Positions 51,384 through 60,387 of a stretch of 64,000 nt of DNA are shown one piece after another (positions within the stretch are counted from its first letter, which is position 1; each line of letters begins with the position of its first letter). Made by a program: the position numbers and the translations under genes. The stretch spans positions 1 through 64,000 of the forward strand of contig CALCIE010000025.1 of the NCBI GenBank assembly GCA_937907425.1. The letters run 5' to 3'. Source of the stretch: ZC4RG42 sp003242425 (lineage in GTDB: Bacteria; Pseudomonadota; Gammaproteobacteria; Burkholderiales; SG8-39). The notes under the pieces are model-generated. The model did no database searches. It saw only the letters and a program-made list of their open reading frames with translations, and was not told where the DNA came from.

Positions 51384-52329
51384 GACGCTCGATGGGCATG
51401 GCCGCGCCTTCGGCGTTCAACAGGCGCACGCGCGGCGTGCCGCGGACGATGCGGCCGATGCGCGTCACCGACACCCCTGCGGCGGCGCCCGCCGCTTCCA
51501 CGGCGTCGCGACGGGCGGGCGGCGCGGTGAATACGAGTTCGTAGTCGTCCCCGCCCCCTGTGAGGCAGGCGGCGGCGATGCTCTGGTCGGTGCAGGCCCG
51601 CAGCGCCGCCGAGCGCGGCAGGCGGTCGAAGCGCACGTCCGCCTGCACGCCGGAGCGTCCGGCGATGTGGCCGAGATCGGCGAGCAGGCCGTCGGAGACG
51701 TCCGCAGCGCTGGTGGCGATCCCGCGCAAGGCGAGCCCCAGCGCCACGCGCGGCTGCGGGCGGTGCAGACGCTCCAGGCAGTAGGCGGCGGACTCGGCCT
51801 CCAGCTGCACCCGCTGCTCCAGATGCGCCAACCCCAGCGCGGCGTCGCCCGTCGCGCCCGAGAGCCAGATGTCGTCGCCCGGCTGCGCGCCGTCGCGGCG
51901 CAGGGCATGGGCCGGATCGACCGTGCCGGCGGCGGTGATGGAAATGGTGAGCGGACCGCGGGTAGTGTCGCCGCCGATGAGCTCGATGCCGTGCTGATCG
52001 GCCAGTGCGTACATGCCTTCGGCGAAGGCGGAAAGCCAGGCATCGTCGACGGCCGGCAGCGCGAGCGCCAGCGTGAACCACAGCGGCTCCGCGCCCATGG
52101 CGGCGAGATCCGAGAGGTTGACTGCCAGCGCCTTGTGGCCCAGCGCACGCGGGTCGGTATCCGGCAGGAAATGCGTGCCCGAGACCAGCATGTCGGTGGT
52201 GATGGCAAGCGCCTGGTCGGTGCGGCTCAACGCGCAGTCGTCGCCGACGCCCAGCAGCGCCTTGCTCGCCGGCCGCGTGAAATGGCGCCGGATCAATGCG
52301 AACTCGGGCGTCAGCGGCACTTCGCTCAT
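51358..52329 (-). CDS. thiL: thiamine-monophosphate kinase
   Basis: 323 residues of the AIRS/PurM fold. ALLGVGDDCALS, ITTDMLVSGTHF, GGDTTRGPLTISITAAG and ADVSDGLLADLGHIA are the Mg-ATP and substrate motifs. It makes thiamine diphosphate, the active cofactor. The start overlaps the nusB stop by four bases. Confidence 0.95.
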   Translation of the reverse strand: MSEVPLTPEFALIRRHFTRPASKALLGVGDDCALSRTDQALAITTDMLVSGTHFLPDTDPRALGHKALAVNLSDLAAMGAEPLWFTLALALPAVDDAWLSAFAEGMYALADQHGIELIGGDTTRGPLTISITAAGTVDPAHALRRDGAQPGDDIWLSGATGDAALGLAHLEQRVQLEAESAAYCLERLHRPQPRVALGLALRGIATSAADVSDGLLADLGHIAGRSGVQADVRFDRLPRSAALRACTDQSIAAACLTGGGDDYELVFTAPPARRDAVEAAGAAAGVSVTRIGRIVRGTPRVRLLNAEGAAMPIERHGFDHFAS

Positions 52330-52772
52330 GATGCCTGTCCTTTGGGGCGCGAGGCGCCCTTTTCGTGCGGCCGCAAGACCGGAGCCAGCTTGTCGAGCAC
52401 GCCGTTGACGTACTTGTGGCCGTCGGTGCCGCCGAAGGTCTTGGCCAGCTCGATCGCCTCGTTGATCACGACCCGGTAGGGCGCTTCGGGCGAATGCATG
52501 AATTCGAAGGTCGCGAGCATCAGGATCGCGCGCTCGACGGGCGACAGCGCCTCGGCCGGACGATCCAGCACAGGCTTGAGCTGCTCGAGCAGCGTATCGG
52601 CATGCCGGATGGTGCCGCGCAGCAGATGCAGAAAGTAGTCGTGATCGGCCTCGGTGAAGGCTTCGTCCTCCGCCAGCGTGCGCTCGATCTCGCTCGCCGT
52701 GGCGCCGGCGAGCTGCCATTGGTAAAGCCCTTGTAGCGCGTATTCGCGGGCCCGGCGACGTGCAGACTTCAT
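52326..52772 (-). CDS. nusB: transcription antitermination factor NusB
   Basis: 148-residue all-helical RNA-binding protein. SARRRAREYALQGLYQWQLAG, PVERAILMLATFEF and YRVVINEAIELAKTFGGTDGHKYVNGVLDKL are typical. It joins NusE to bind boxA in rRNA operon antitermination. It sits between ribH (39 bases) and thiL (overlap). Confidence 0.96.
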   Translation of the reverse strand: MKSARRRAREYALQGLYQWQLAGATASEIERTLAEDEAFTEADHDYFLHLLRGTIRHADTLLEQLKPVLDRPAEALSPVERAILMLATFEFMHSPEAPYRVVINEAIELAKTFGGTDGHKYVNGVLDKLAPVLRPHEKGASRPKGQAS

Positions 52773-52811
52773 CGTTGCTGCCTCTTTCCTGTTTGCACGC
52801 CGGCGTGCGCT

Positions 52812-53270
52812 TCAGCGCGATCCGATGCCGCGCAGCAGCCGCGCCATTTCCACCGCCACTTCGGCGCAATCGCGCCCCTTGACGGCGGCGCGCACCGCCG
52901 CCTGCTCGTCGGTGTCGCAGGTGAGAATGCCGTTGGCGATGGGCACGCCGGTATCGAGCTGCACGCGGGTAATGCCGGCCGCGGACTCGTTGCTGACGAC
53001 TTCGAAATGATAGGTCTCGCCGCGAATGACCGCGCCCAGCGCAATGAGCGCGTCATAGCGGTTGCTGGTGGCGAGCGCGCGCAGCGCGAGCGGCGCTTCC
53101 AGCGCGCCGGGCACCGACAGCACGGTGATGTCGCGCTCGGCCACGCCCAGTTCCTTGAGTCGCGCCACGCAGGCGCCGAGCGCCTCCAGGCCCACGCTTT
53201 CGTTGAAGCGCGAGCGCACGATGGCGATGCGCAGCCCGGTGCCGTCCGTGGTGGCGTGGATTTCGTTCAT
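52812..53270 (-). CDS. ribH: 6,7-dimethyl-8-ribityllumazine synthase
   Basis: 152 residues. IAIVRSRFNESVG, LSVPGALEAPLAL, GAVIRGETYHFEVVSNESA and PIANGILTCDTDEQA are the lumazine synthase motifs. It condenses the ribBX product dihydroxybutanone phosphate with the pyrimidine intermediate in riboflavin synthesis. The start overlaps the ribBX stop by four bases. Confidence 0.96.
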   Translation of the reverse strand: MNEIHATTDGTGLRIAIVRSRFNESVGLEALGACVARLKELGVAERDITVLSVPGALEAPLALRALATSNRYDALIALGAVIRGETYHFEVVSNESAAGITRVQLDTGVPIANGILTCDTDEQAAVRAAVKGRDCAEVAVEMARLLRGIGSR

Positions 53271-54373
53271 GCCTGGTTGCTCGTCTCGGGTTGCAGGTAG
53301 CCGGCGATTTCCAGCCCCCAGCCGGCCATGCTCGGCATTTTGCGTTCGGCGGCCATGAGGCGCATCCTGCCCACGCCCAGGTCGCGCAGGATCTGCGAGC
53401 CGATGCCGTGGGTGAGCAGGTCGACCTTCGCCGGCGTCTTGAAGGGCGGATTGGCGGCCGCCCGTTCGATGAGCTGGCCCGCGCTTTCGGTGCAGTTGAG
53501 CAGCACCATCACGCCGCGGCCTTCGGCCGCGATGCGCGCCAGCGCCTGCGGCACGGTCCAGGAATGGCCGGTCGCGCCGGCGTCGAGCAGATCGAGTATC
53601 GACAGCGGTGCGTGCACGCGCACCAGCGTTTCGTCCTCCGCCCTGACCGTGCCGCGCACCAGCGCCAGATGCGTTTCGCCCGAGATCTTTTCGATGTAGG
53701 CGACAAGGCGGAAGGGACCGTAGGCGGTTTCGATGTCGCGCTCGGCCACACGCCGGATCAGCGACTCGTGCCGGCTGCGGAACTGGATGAGATCGGCGAT
53801 GGTGCCGATCTTGAGGCCGTGGATGCGGGCGAACTCGATCAGGTCGGGCAGCCGCGCCATGGTGCCGTCGTCCTTGAGGATTTCGCAGATCACTGCGGCG
53901 GGGGTCAGGCCCGCGAGTTGCGCCAGGTCGCAGCCCGCTTCGGTATGGCCGGCGCGCACCAGCACGCCGCCGTTCTTCGCCATCAGCGGGAAGATGTGGC
54001 CGGGCTGCACCAGATCCTCCGGCCTCGCGTCGGGCGCGACGGCGACCTTGATGGTTCGGGCGCGGTCGTGCGCGGAAATGCCGGTGGTGACGCCGGTCGC
54101 CGCCTCGATGGACACGGTGAAGGCGGTGCCCAGCGGCGCGCGGTTGTCGGGCACCATCAGGGGCAGGTTGAGCTGCCGGCAGCGCTGTTCGGTGAGGGTG
54201 AGGCAGATCAGCCCGCGGCCGTACTTGGCCATGAAGTTGATCGCCTCGGGCGTGACGTGGTCGGCCGCCAGCACCAGATCGCCCTCGTTTTCGCGATCCT
54301 CGTCGTCGACCAGCACGACCATGCGGCCGGCTTTGATTTCCTCGATGATTTCCTGGGTGCTTGCGAGGCTCAT
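53267..54373 (-). CDS. ribB: 3,4-dihydroxy-2-butanone-4-phosphate synthase with degenerate GTP cyclohydrolase II domain (RibBX type)
   Basis: 368 residues. RibB domain at about 1-205 with the active-site loop VDDEDRENEGDL and TGISAHDRARTI, so conversion of ribulose 5-phosphate to dihydroxybutanone phosphate is expected. The C-terminal RibA-like domain (about 210-365) lacks the three zinc-binding cysteines: the place where RibA has RVHSECLTGD...CDCG reads VRVHAPLSILDLLDAG. GTP cyclohydrolase II activity should therefore be absent, as in the described RibBX proteins, and a separate ribA is needed elsewhere. The ATG at 54373 is chosen over one five codons earlier. It heads the long minus-strand cluster. 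Confidence 0.93.
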   Translation of the reverse strand: MSLASTQEIIEEIKAGRMVVLVDDEDRENEGDLVLAADHVTPEAINFMAKYGRGLICLTLTEQRCRQLNLPLMVPDNRAPLGTAFTVSIEAATGVTTGISAHDRARTIKVAVAPDARPEDLVQPGHIFPLMAKNGGVLVRAGHTEAGCDLAQLAGLTPAAVICEILKDDGTMARLPDLIEFARIHGLKIGTIADLIQFRSRHESLIRRVAERDIETAYGPFRLVAYIEKISGETHLALVRGTVRAEDETLVRVHAPLSILDLLDAGATGHSWTVPQALARIAAEGRGVMVLLNCTESAGQLIERAAANPPFKTPAKVDLLTHGIGSQILRDLGVGRMRLMAAERKMPSMAGWGLEIAGYLQPETSNQA

Positions 54374-54400
54374 GATGCAATGAAGCAAGGGCGAGGCGTG

Positions 54401-54409
54401 ATTCTATCA
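54401..54409 (-). promoter_or_regulatory. extended -10 element before ribBX
   Basis: TGATAGAAT on the minus strand (TG-N-TAGAAT), 28 bases before the ribBX start codon; no strong -35. No FMN riboswitch-like structure fits in the 112-base gap. Confidence 0.5.
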
Positions 54410-54444
54410 GGCTCCGCCTGCCGGAACGGCGCGCGGCACTCCGT

Positions 54445-54450
54445 TAGAAT
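54445..54450 (+). promoter_or_regulatory. -10 element before the peptide-type binding protein
   Basis: TAGAAT 36 bases before the start codon on the plus strand. The -35 is weak. It is arranged back to back with the ribBX promoter. Confidence 0.4.
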
Positions 54451-54485
54451 CCTCCGCTCGCGCCGCCAAACGAGGTTTCCGGGGA

Positions 54486-56042
54486 ATGCGTCACTGGTGC
54501 GTCAGCGCCCTGCTCTGCTGCCTTGCCGCCTTCGCCCCGCCGGCAGCGGCCGCCGCCTTGCGCATCGCCATAGCGGCCGACGTCGGCTCCATGGACCCGC
54601 ATTTCGCCAACATCTCGCCGAACGTGGTCGTCAGCTCGCACGTCTTCGAGACGCTGACGACGGTGGACGCGGACGCGCGCCTCATGCCGGGCCTCGCGGA
54701 GTCCTGGCGCGCGGTCGGACCCACGACCTGGGAATTCAAGCTGCGCGAAGGCGTGCGCTTCCACGACGGCACCGAGCTCACGGCCGATGACGTGCTGTAC
54801 TCGCTCGACCGGCCGGCGACGATCAAGAACACCCCCGGCGGGTTCACCACCTTCACCAAGCCCATCGTGCGCAAGGAGGCGGTGGACCGCTACACCGTGC
54901 GGCTGCACACGGCGGCGCCCTACGCCATGGTGCCTTACGACCTGGTGTCGGTATTCATCGTCTCCCGGCGCGCGGCCGAAGGCGCGACGAGCCGCGACTT
55001 CGACGACGGCCGCGCCATGGTCGGCACCGGCCCCTACCGCTTCGTCCGTTTCAACCGCGGCGAATCGGTCGAACTGGTGCGCAACGAGGATTACTGGGGT
55101 CGCAAGCCGCAATGGGAAAGGGTTTCCCTGCGCATCATTCCCAGCGATCCCGCGCGCATCGCCGCACTGCTCGCCGGCGACGTCGACATGATCGAGAACG
55201 TCCCGCCCGCCGACGCCGCGCGCCTCGAACGCGACCCGCGCTTCCGCGTCGAGCGCAAGGTGTCCTGGCGCACGATCTTCCTCGTGCTCGACCAGGATCG
55301 CGAGCGCTCGCCCTTCGTCGACGCGGGCGGACGCCCCAATCCCTTGCGCGACGCGCGCGTGCGCCTGGCGCTTTCCAAGGCCATCGACCGCAAGGCGATC
55401 TGCGACAAGCTGATGGACGGTTTCGCCCTGCCGACGGCGAACATCGTCGCGCCGCCGGTGTTCGGCCATGCGCCCGCGCTCGAAGCGGAAGCCTACGACC
55501 CGGCCGCTGCCAAGGCGCTGCTCGCCGAAGCCGGCTACGGCGACGGCTTCGCGCTCACCCTGCACGGACCCAACAACCGTTACATCAACGACGAGCTGAT
55601 CGTGCAGGCCGTGGCGCAGATGTGGGCGCGGATCGGTCTGCGCACGGCGGTGCAGACCATGCCGGTGAACGTGTATTTCCCCAAGGCGCGCGCGCGAAGC
55701 TTCAGCGTGGGACTGCTCGGCTGGGGTTCCTTCTCCGGCGATCTGGCCCTGCGTTCGCTCGTTATGAGCGAGAACGCCGCGGCCGGCACGGGCGTCTGGA
55801 ACTGGGGCCGCTACAGCAACCCCGAAGTGGACGAGCTGGTGCGCAATGCATTCGCGGCGCTCGACCCAGCCGTGCGCGAAAGCCTGACGCGCGAAGCCAC
55901 CATCCGCGCCATGCGCGAGACCGCGATCATCCCGCTCTATCACCAGATCGCGAGCTGGGCGCTGCGTCGCGATCTCCGTTACGTGGCGCGCACCGACGAA
56001 TTCACCCTCGCCTTCGACGTGCACAAGGAGGAAGCGCCATGA
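54486..56042 (+). CDS. ABC transporter substrate-binding protein, peptide/nickel family 5
   Basis: 518 residues with a signal peptide (WCVSALLCCLAAFAPPAAAA), periplasmic. Family 5 binding fold: GSMDPHFANISPNVV, LAESWRAVGPTTWEFKLREGVRFHDGTELTADDVLYSL, GTGPYRFVRF and VRLALSKAIDRKAI. It captures a peptide or similar ligand for the two permeases that follow; the true ligand is unknown. Its stop overlaps the first permease start by four bases. Confidence 0.93.
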   Translation: MRHWCVSALLCCLAAFAPPAAAAALRIAIAADVGSMDPHFANISPNVVVSSHVFETLTTVDADARLMPGLAESWRAVGPTTWEFKLREGVRFHDGTELTADDVLYSLDRPATIKNTPGGFTTFTKPIVRKEAVDRYTVRLHTAAPYAMVPYDLVSVFIVSRRAAEGATSRDFDDGRAMVGTGPYRFVRFNRGESVELVRNEDYWGRKPQWERVSLRIIPSDPARIAALLAGDVDMIENVPPADAARLERDPRFRVERKVSWRTIFLVLDQDRERSPFVDAGGRPNPLRDARVRLALSKAIDRKAICDKLMDGFALPTANIVAPPVFGHAPALEAEAYDPAAAKALLAEAGYGDGFALTLHGPNNRYINDELIVQAVAQMWARIGLRTAVQTMPVNVYFPKARARSFSVGLLGWGSFSGDLALRSLVMSENAAAGTGVWNWGRYSNPEVDELVRNAFAALDPAVRESLTREATIRAMRETAIIPLYHQIASWALRRDLRYVARTDEFTLAFDVHKEEAP

Positions 56043-57013
56043 CCGCTTTTCTGCTTCGCCGCGCGTTGCAGGCGCTGGCCGTGCTGTTCGTGATGTCGCT
56101 GCTGCTGTTCGCCGGTATCTACGCCATCGGCAATCCGGTGGAGATCCTCATCAGCCCGCAGGCCGACCAGCGCGACATCGAGGCGGCGACGAAAGCGCTG
56201 GGCCTGGATCAACCGCTGTGGCGGCAGTACCTCGCCTTTCTCGCCCATGCCCTGCGCGGCGATCTGGGCCAGTCCTTCGTCTACAACGTGCCGGCGCTGG
56301 AACTGGTGCTGTCGCGTCTGCCGGCGACGCTGGAGCTCGCGGTCGCGGCCATGGTCATCGCCGTCGTGATCGGCCTGCCGCTCGGCGTCTGGGCCGGCAT
56401 GCGGCCCGACTCCTGGCTCGCCAAAACCATCATGGCGGGCTCGATCCTGGGCTTTTCGCTGCCCACCTTCTGGGTGGGTCTGCTGCTCATCATGTTCTTC
56501 GGCGTGCAGCTCGGCTGGCTGCCCGCGAGCGGCCGCGGCCCGACCACGGAATGGTTCGGCGTGCCGGTGAGCTTCACTTCGCTCGAAGGGCTCGCCCATC
56601 TCGCGCTGCCGGCGTTCAACCTGGCGCTGTTCAAGCTTTCGCTGCTCGTACGACTGGCGCGCAGCGGCACGCGCGAAGCCATGCTGCAGGACTACGTGCG
56701 CACGGCGCGCGCCAAGGGCTTGAACGAAGGCCAGGTGGTGCGGCGGCATGTGCTGAAGAACATCATGCTTCCCGTCACGACCGTGATCGGACTGGAGTTC
56801 GGCTCGCTGGTCGCCTTCGCGGTCGTGACCGAAACCATCTTCGCGTGGCCGGGCGCGGGGAAACTGCTGATCGACGCCATCAACGTGCTCGACCGTCCGG
56901 TGGTGGTCGCCTACATGCTGCTCACGGTGCTGCTGTTCGTGCTCATCAACTTCGTGGTCGACGTGCTCTACGGCCTCCTCGACCCGCGCGTACGTGTGGC
57001 GGGGCGGACATGA
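56039..57013 (+). CDS. ABC transporter permease, DppB type
   Basis: 324 residues with six helices. N-terminal LLRRALQALAVLFVMSLLLF, the DppB-type GDLGQSFVYNVPALELVLSRLPAT, and the ATPase-docking EAA-like loop VRTARAKGLNEGQVVRRHVLKN. It forms the channel with the next gene product. Start at the ATGA overlap with the binding protein gene. Confidence 0.94.
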   Translation: MTAFLLRRALQALAVLFVMSLLLFAGIYAIGNPVEILISPQADQRDIEAATKALGLDQPLWRQYLAFLAHALRGDLGQSFVYNVPALELVLSRLPATLELAVAAMVIAVVIGLPLGVWAGMRPDSWLAKTIMAGSILGFSLPTFWVGLLLIMFFGVQLGWLPASGRGPTTEWFGVPVSFTSLEGLAHLALPAFNLALFKLSLLVRLARSGTREAMLQDYVRTARAKGLNEGQVVRRHVLKNIMLPVTTVIGLEFGSLVAFAVVTETIFAWPGAGKLLIDAINVLDRPVVVAYMLLTVLLFVLINFVVDVLYGLLDPRVRVAGRT

Positions 57014-57870
57014 GCGCATTGCGCCGCTTCGCAGCGAGTCCCCTGGCGCTGGGCGCGGCGTTCGCGCTCGCGCTCATCGTGCTGGCGGCCGTATTCGCGC
57101 CGCTTATCGCGCCGCAGGATCCTTACGATCTCGCGCAGCTCGATGTGATGGAAGGCCGCCTGCCGCCCGGCGCCGCATCGCTCGACGGCGGGCGGCGCTA
57201 CTGGCTCGGCACCGACGAACAGGGCCGCGACATGCTATCGGCGATTTTCTACGGCCTGCGCAGCAGTCTCTATGTCGGTGTGAGCGCGACGCTCTGCGCG
57301 TTGGCGCTGGGTGCGCTGCTCGGCGTGGCGGCGGGTTATTTCGGCGGCTGGTTCGAAAGCATGGTGATGCGCATCGTCGATCTGCAGCTCTCCTTCCCGG
57401 CCATCCTCATCGCCCTCATCCTCATTGCCGTGCTGGGTCAGGGCGTGGAGAAAGTGATCGTCGCGCTGATCGCGGTGCAATGGGCCTATTACGCGCGCAC
57501 CGCACGTTCCGCCGCAGTGGTGGAAAGCCGCAAGGAATACATCGAGGCCGCCGTCTGCCAGGGTGTGGGCACCGCGCGGGTACTGATGCGCCATCTGTTG
57601 CCGAACTGCCTGCCGCCGCTCGTGGTGGTGGCGACAACACAGATCGCCGCGGCCATCACGCTGGAGGCGACGCTGTCCTTCCTGGGGCTCGGGCTGCCCA
57701 TCACCGAACCTTCGCTCGGCCTGCTGATCGCCAAGGGCTACAACTATCTCCTCTCCGGCCATTACTGGATCAGCGTCTTTCCGGGCCTGGCGCTCGTCGC
57801 CACCATCGTCAGCATCAACCTAGTCGCCGACCGCTTGCGCGACCTGCTCGACCCGCGCCTGGCCCGTTAA
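57010..57870 (+). CDS. ABC transporter permease, DppC type
   Basis: 286 residues with six helices. YWLGTDEQGRDMLSAIFYGLRSSL and the docking loop YIEAAVCQGVGTARVLMRHLLPN are DppC signatures, and EATLSFLGLGLPITEPSLGLLI is the conserved C-terminal motif. The two ATPase genes (dppD/dppF type) that normally follow are absent; argE comes next after 72 bases. The ATPases must be encoded elsewhere or shared. Confidence 0.94.
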   Translation: MSALRRFAASPLALGAAFALALIVLAAVFAPLIAPQDPYDLAQLDVMEGRLPPGAASLDGGRRYWLGTDEQGRDMLSAIFYGLRSSLYVGVSATLCALALGALLGVAAGYFGGWFESMVMRIVDLQLSFPAILIALILIAVLGQGVEKVIVALIAVQWAYYARTARSAAVVESRKEYIEAAVCQGVGTARVLMRHLLPNCLPPLVVVATTQIAAAITLEATLSFLGLGLPITEPSLGLLIAKGYNYLLSGHYWISVFPGLALVATIVSINLVADRLRDLLDPRLAR

Positions 57871-57942
57871 CGATCGTCGCGCCGGCCGGTCCGGCAGGGG
57901 GATCGGTGTAACATCGGACCTTTCCACCGTCCGACGCAAGCG

Positions 57943-59121
57943 ATGCAAGCCGAAGCCGTCCTGCCGATCCGCGACGAGACCTGGGAGATGATCCGGCGTC
58001 TCATCGCCTTCGACACCACCAGCCGCGAATCCAACCTCGGCCTCATCGAATGGGTGCGCGACTGGCTGAAGGGCCACGGCATCGAATCGCGCCTCACCTA
58101 CGACGCCACCGGAAAGAAAGCGAATCTGTTCGCCACCGTGGGCGAAGGCCCGCGGCCCGGCATCGTGCTCTCCGGGCACACCGACGTAGTGCCGGTGGAC
58201 GGCCAGGCCTGGGACAGCGATCCCTTCCAGGCCACGCTCGTCGGCGACCGCATCTACGCCCGCGGCAGCGCCGACATGAAGAGTTTCATCGCGGTGGCGC
58301 TCGCGCACACGCCGAAGTTCCTGCAGGCGGGGCTGAAGGCGCCGGTGCATTTCGCGCTGTCCTACGACGAGGAGGTGGGCTGCATCGGCGTGCGCGGGCT
58401 GTTGGAGGATCTGGCACGCAACGACATCCGTCCCGCGGGCTGCATCGTCGGCGAGCCGACCGGCATGCAGCCGGTGATCGCGCACAAGGGCATGCGCACC
58501 TTCAAGTGCCGCGTACACGGCAAGGAAGCCCATTCCTCGCTCACCACCCAGGGCGTGAACGCCATCGAATACGCGGCGAAGCTGATCGTCTTCATCCGCC
58601 AGCTCGCCGAACGCATGCGCGATCTCGAGTCGCGCGACTACAACTTCGACGTGCCCTTCACGACCTTGCAGACCGGTCTGATCCAGGGCGGCACGGCACC
58701 CAACATCGTGCCGCGCGAATGCCTGTTCCATTTCGAGTTCCGCTATCTGCCGGGCGCGGACCCCGATGCGCTGGAGCGCGAAATCCGCGACTACGCCAAG
58801 AACGTGCTCGAACCGGAAATGCGCAAAGTGGCGCCGGAGGCCGGCATCGAAATCGAAGGCAAGTCGCAGATCCCCGGCCTGTCCACCGCGGAAGAGGAAG
58901 CCATCACCGCCCTCGCGCAGCGCCTCGCGCGCGCCGAACGGGTGCGCAAGGTCGCCTACGCCACCGAGGCGGGCCTGTTCCAGAAAGCCGGCATTCCCTC
59001 GATCATCTGCGGGCCGGGCTCGATCGAGCAGGCGCACAAGCCCAACGAGTACATCACGCTCGAACAGGTGGCGCTGTGCGAGGCCTTCATGGACCGGCTC
59101 ACGGCCGAGTTGAGCCGCTAG
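57943..59121 (+). CDS. argE: acetylornithine deacetylase
   Basis: 392-residue M20 metallohydrolase. LSGHTDVVPVDGQAWDSDPF and GSADMKSFIA hold the metal-bridging His/Asp, DEEVGCIGVRGL the catalytic Glu, and EAHSSLTTQGVNAIEYA the dimer-domain His; the later KVAYATEAGLFQKAGIPSIICGPGSIEQAHKPNEY is typical of ArgE. It removes acetate from N-acetylornithine in arginine synthesis. Related M20 peptidases are an alternative, but motifs fit ArgE best. A terminator follows. Confidence 0.9.
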   Translation: MQAEAVLPIRDETWEMIRRLIAFDTTSRESNLGLIEWVRDWLKGHGIESRLTYDATGKKANLFATVGEGPRPGIVLSGHTDVVPVDGQAWDSDPFQATLVGDRIYARGSADMKSFIAVALAHTPKFLQAGLKAPVHFALSYDEEVGCIGVRGLLEDLARNDIRPAGCIVGEPTGMQPVIAHKGMRTFKCRVHGKEAHSSLTTQGVNAIEYAAKLIVFIRQLAERMRDLESRDYNFDVPFTTLQTGLIQGGTAPNIVPRECLFHFEFRYLPGADPDALEREIRDYAKNVLEPEMRKVAPEAGIEIEGKSQIPGLSTAEEEAITALAQRLARAERVRKVAYATEAGLFQKAGIPSIICGPGSIEQAHKPNEYITLEQVALCEAFMDRLTAELSR

Positions 59122-59130
59122 CGCCGAAAA

Positions 59131-59158
59131 CAAAAAAGGACGCCCGCGGGCGTCCTTC
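59131..59158. terminator. bidirectional terminator between argE and rplS
   Basis: Twenty-base perfect palindrome AGGACGCCCGCGGGCGTCCT preceded by a run of A, giving six U on the minus strand (end of the rplS operon) and a weaker T-rich tail on the plus strand (end of argE). Confidence 0.85.
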
Positions 59159-59184
59159 TCTGCCGGTGAAGCGCGGTTGCAGTG

Positions 59185-59571
59185 TTATTCCGCCGCAGCC
59201 TGCTGGGCCTGCTTGGTGACCAGCTTTTCCTTGATGCGGGCGGACTTGCCGGAGCGTTCGCGCAGGTAGTAGAGCTTGGCGCGACGCACGTCGCCGCGGC
59301 GCTTGACTTCGATCGAGGCGATCAGCGGCGAGTAGGTCTGGAAGGTCCGCTCCACGCCTTCGCCCGAGGAGATCTTGCGCACCGTGAAGGAGGAGTTCAG
59401 GCCGCGGTTGCGCTTGGCGATCACCACGCCTTCGTAGGCCTGCACGCGCTTGCGCTCGCCTTCCACCACGTTGACGTTGACGACCACCGTATCGCCCGGG
59501 GCGAATTCGGGGATGGTTTTGCCGAGACGGGCGATTTCTTCCTGCTCGAGTTGCTGGATGATGTTGCTCAT
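59185..59571 (-). CDS. rplS: 50S ribosomal protein L19
   Basis: 128 residues. PEFAPGDTVVVNVNVVEGERKRVQAYEGVVIAKRNRG and SSFTVRKISSGEGVERTFQ are invariant L19 sequence. It lies at the 30S-50S interface of the ribosome. Last gene of rpsP-rimM-trmD-rplS, 54 bases after trmD, followed by a terminator. Confidence 0.98.
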   Translation of the reverse strand: MSNIIQQLEQEEIARLGKTIPEFAPGDTVVVNVNVVEGERKRVQAYEGVVIAKRNRGLNSSFTVRKISSGEGVERTFQTYSPLIASIEVKRRGDVRRAKLYYLRERSGKSARIKEKLVTKQAQQAAAE

Positions 59572-59625
59572 TGCTAGCTCGCTCCTTCACCGTGCAGGAA
59601 GCTGCGCTTCCTGCTCTTCAAATCC

Positions 59626-60387
59626 TCAGGCCTCGCGACCCGCTTCCCACTCCGCGCGGAACTCCGCGAGGAGTCGCTGTTCTTCCGCGCTCAAGGCGCG
59701 GCCTTCCAACAAATCCGGCCGCCGCAGCCACGTGCGGCCCAGCGCCTGCTTCAGCCGCCAGCGCGCGATCTCGGCGTGGTTGCCCGAGAGCAGCACCGCC
59801 GGCACCGCTTCGCCTTCGTACACCTCCGGCCGGGTGTAATGCGGACAGTCGAGCAGGCCGTTCACGAACGAGTCCTGCGCCGCCGACTGCGCGTCGTTCA
59901 ACACGCCCGGCAGCTGCCGCACCACCGCGTCGATCACCACCATCGCCGCGAGCTCGCCGCCGGACAGCACGTAGTCGCCCAGCGACAGCTCCTCATCGAC
60001 GCAACGGCGGATCAGCCGCTCGTCCACCGCCTCATAGCGCCCGCAAAGAAGCACCATGCGCGGCAACTGCGCCAGCTCGATCACCTTGCGGTGGTCGAGC
60101 CGCGCGCCCTGCGGCGAGAGGTAGATCACCCTCGCCGGCACGTCCGGCACCCGCGCCTTGGCAGCGCGGATCGCCTTCTCCAGCGGCTCGGCCAGCATCA
60201 CCATGCCGGGTCCGCCGCCGTACGGCCGGTCATCGACCGTACGGTAGTTGTCGGTCGTGAAGTCGCGCGGATTCCACAGCGTCAGACTCCACTTGCCTTC
60301 TTCCCTCGCCCGACGGGTGATGCCGTATTCGCTCACCGCGTCGAACATCTGCGGAAACAGCGTGATGCAGTCGAATTGCAGCATCAC
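59626..60387 (-). CDS. trmD: tRNA (guanine-N1)-methyltransferase
   Basis: 253 residues of the SPOUT knot fold. DDRPYGGGPGMVML, YLSPQGARLDH, LLCGRYEAVDERL and DEELSLGDYVLSGGELAAM form the SAM and tRNA sites. It methylates G37 of tRNAs and prevents +1 frameshifts. The start overlaps the rimM stop by four bases. Confidence 0.97.
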   Translation of the reverse strand: MMLQFDCITLFPQMFDAVSEYGITRRAREEGKWSLTLWNPRDFTTDNYRTVDDRPYGGGPGMVMLAEPLEKAIRAAKARVPDVPARVIYLSPQGARLDHRKVIELAQLPRMVLLCGRYEAVDERLIRRCVDEELSLGDYVLSGGELAAMVVIDAVVRQLPGVLNDAQSAAQDSFVNGLLDCPHYTRPEVYEGEAVPAVLLSGNHAEIARWRLKQALGRTWLRRPDLLEGRALSAEEQRLLAEFRAEWEAGREA

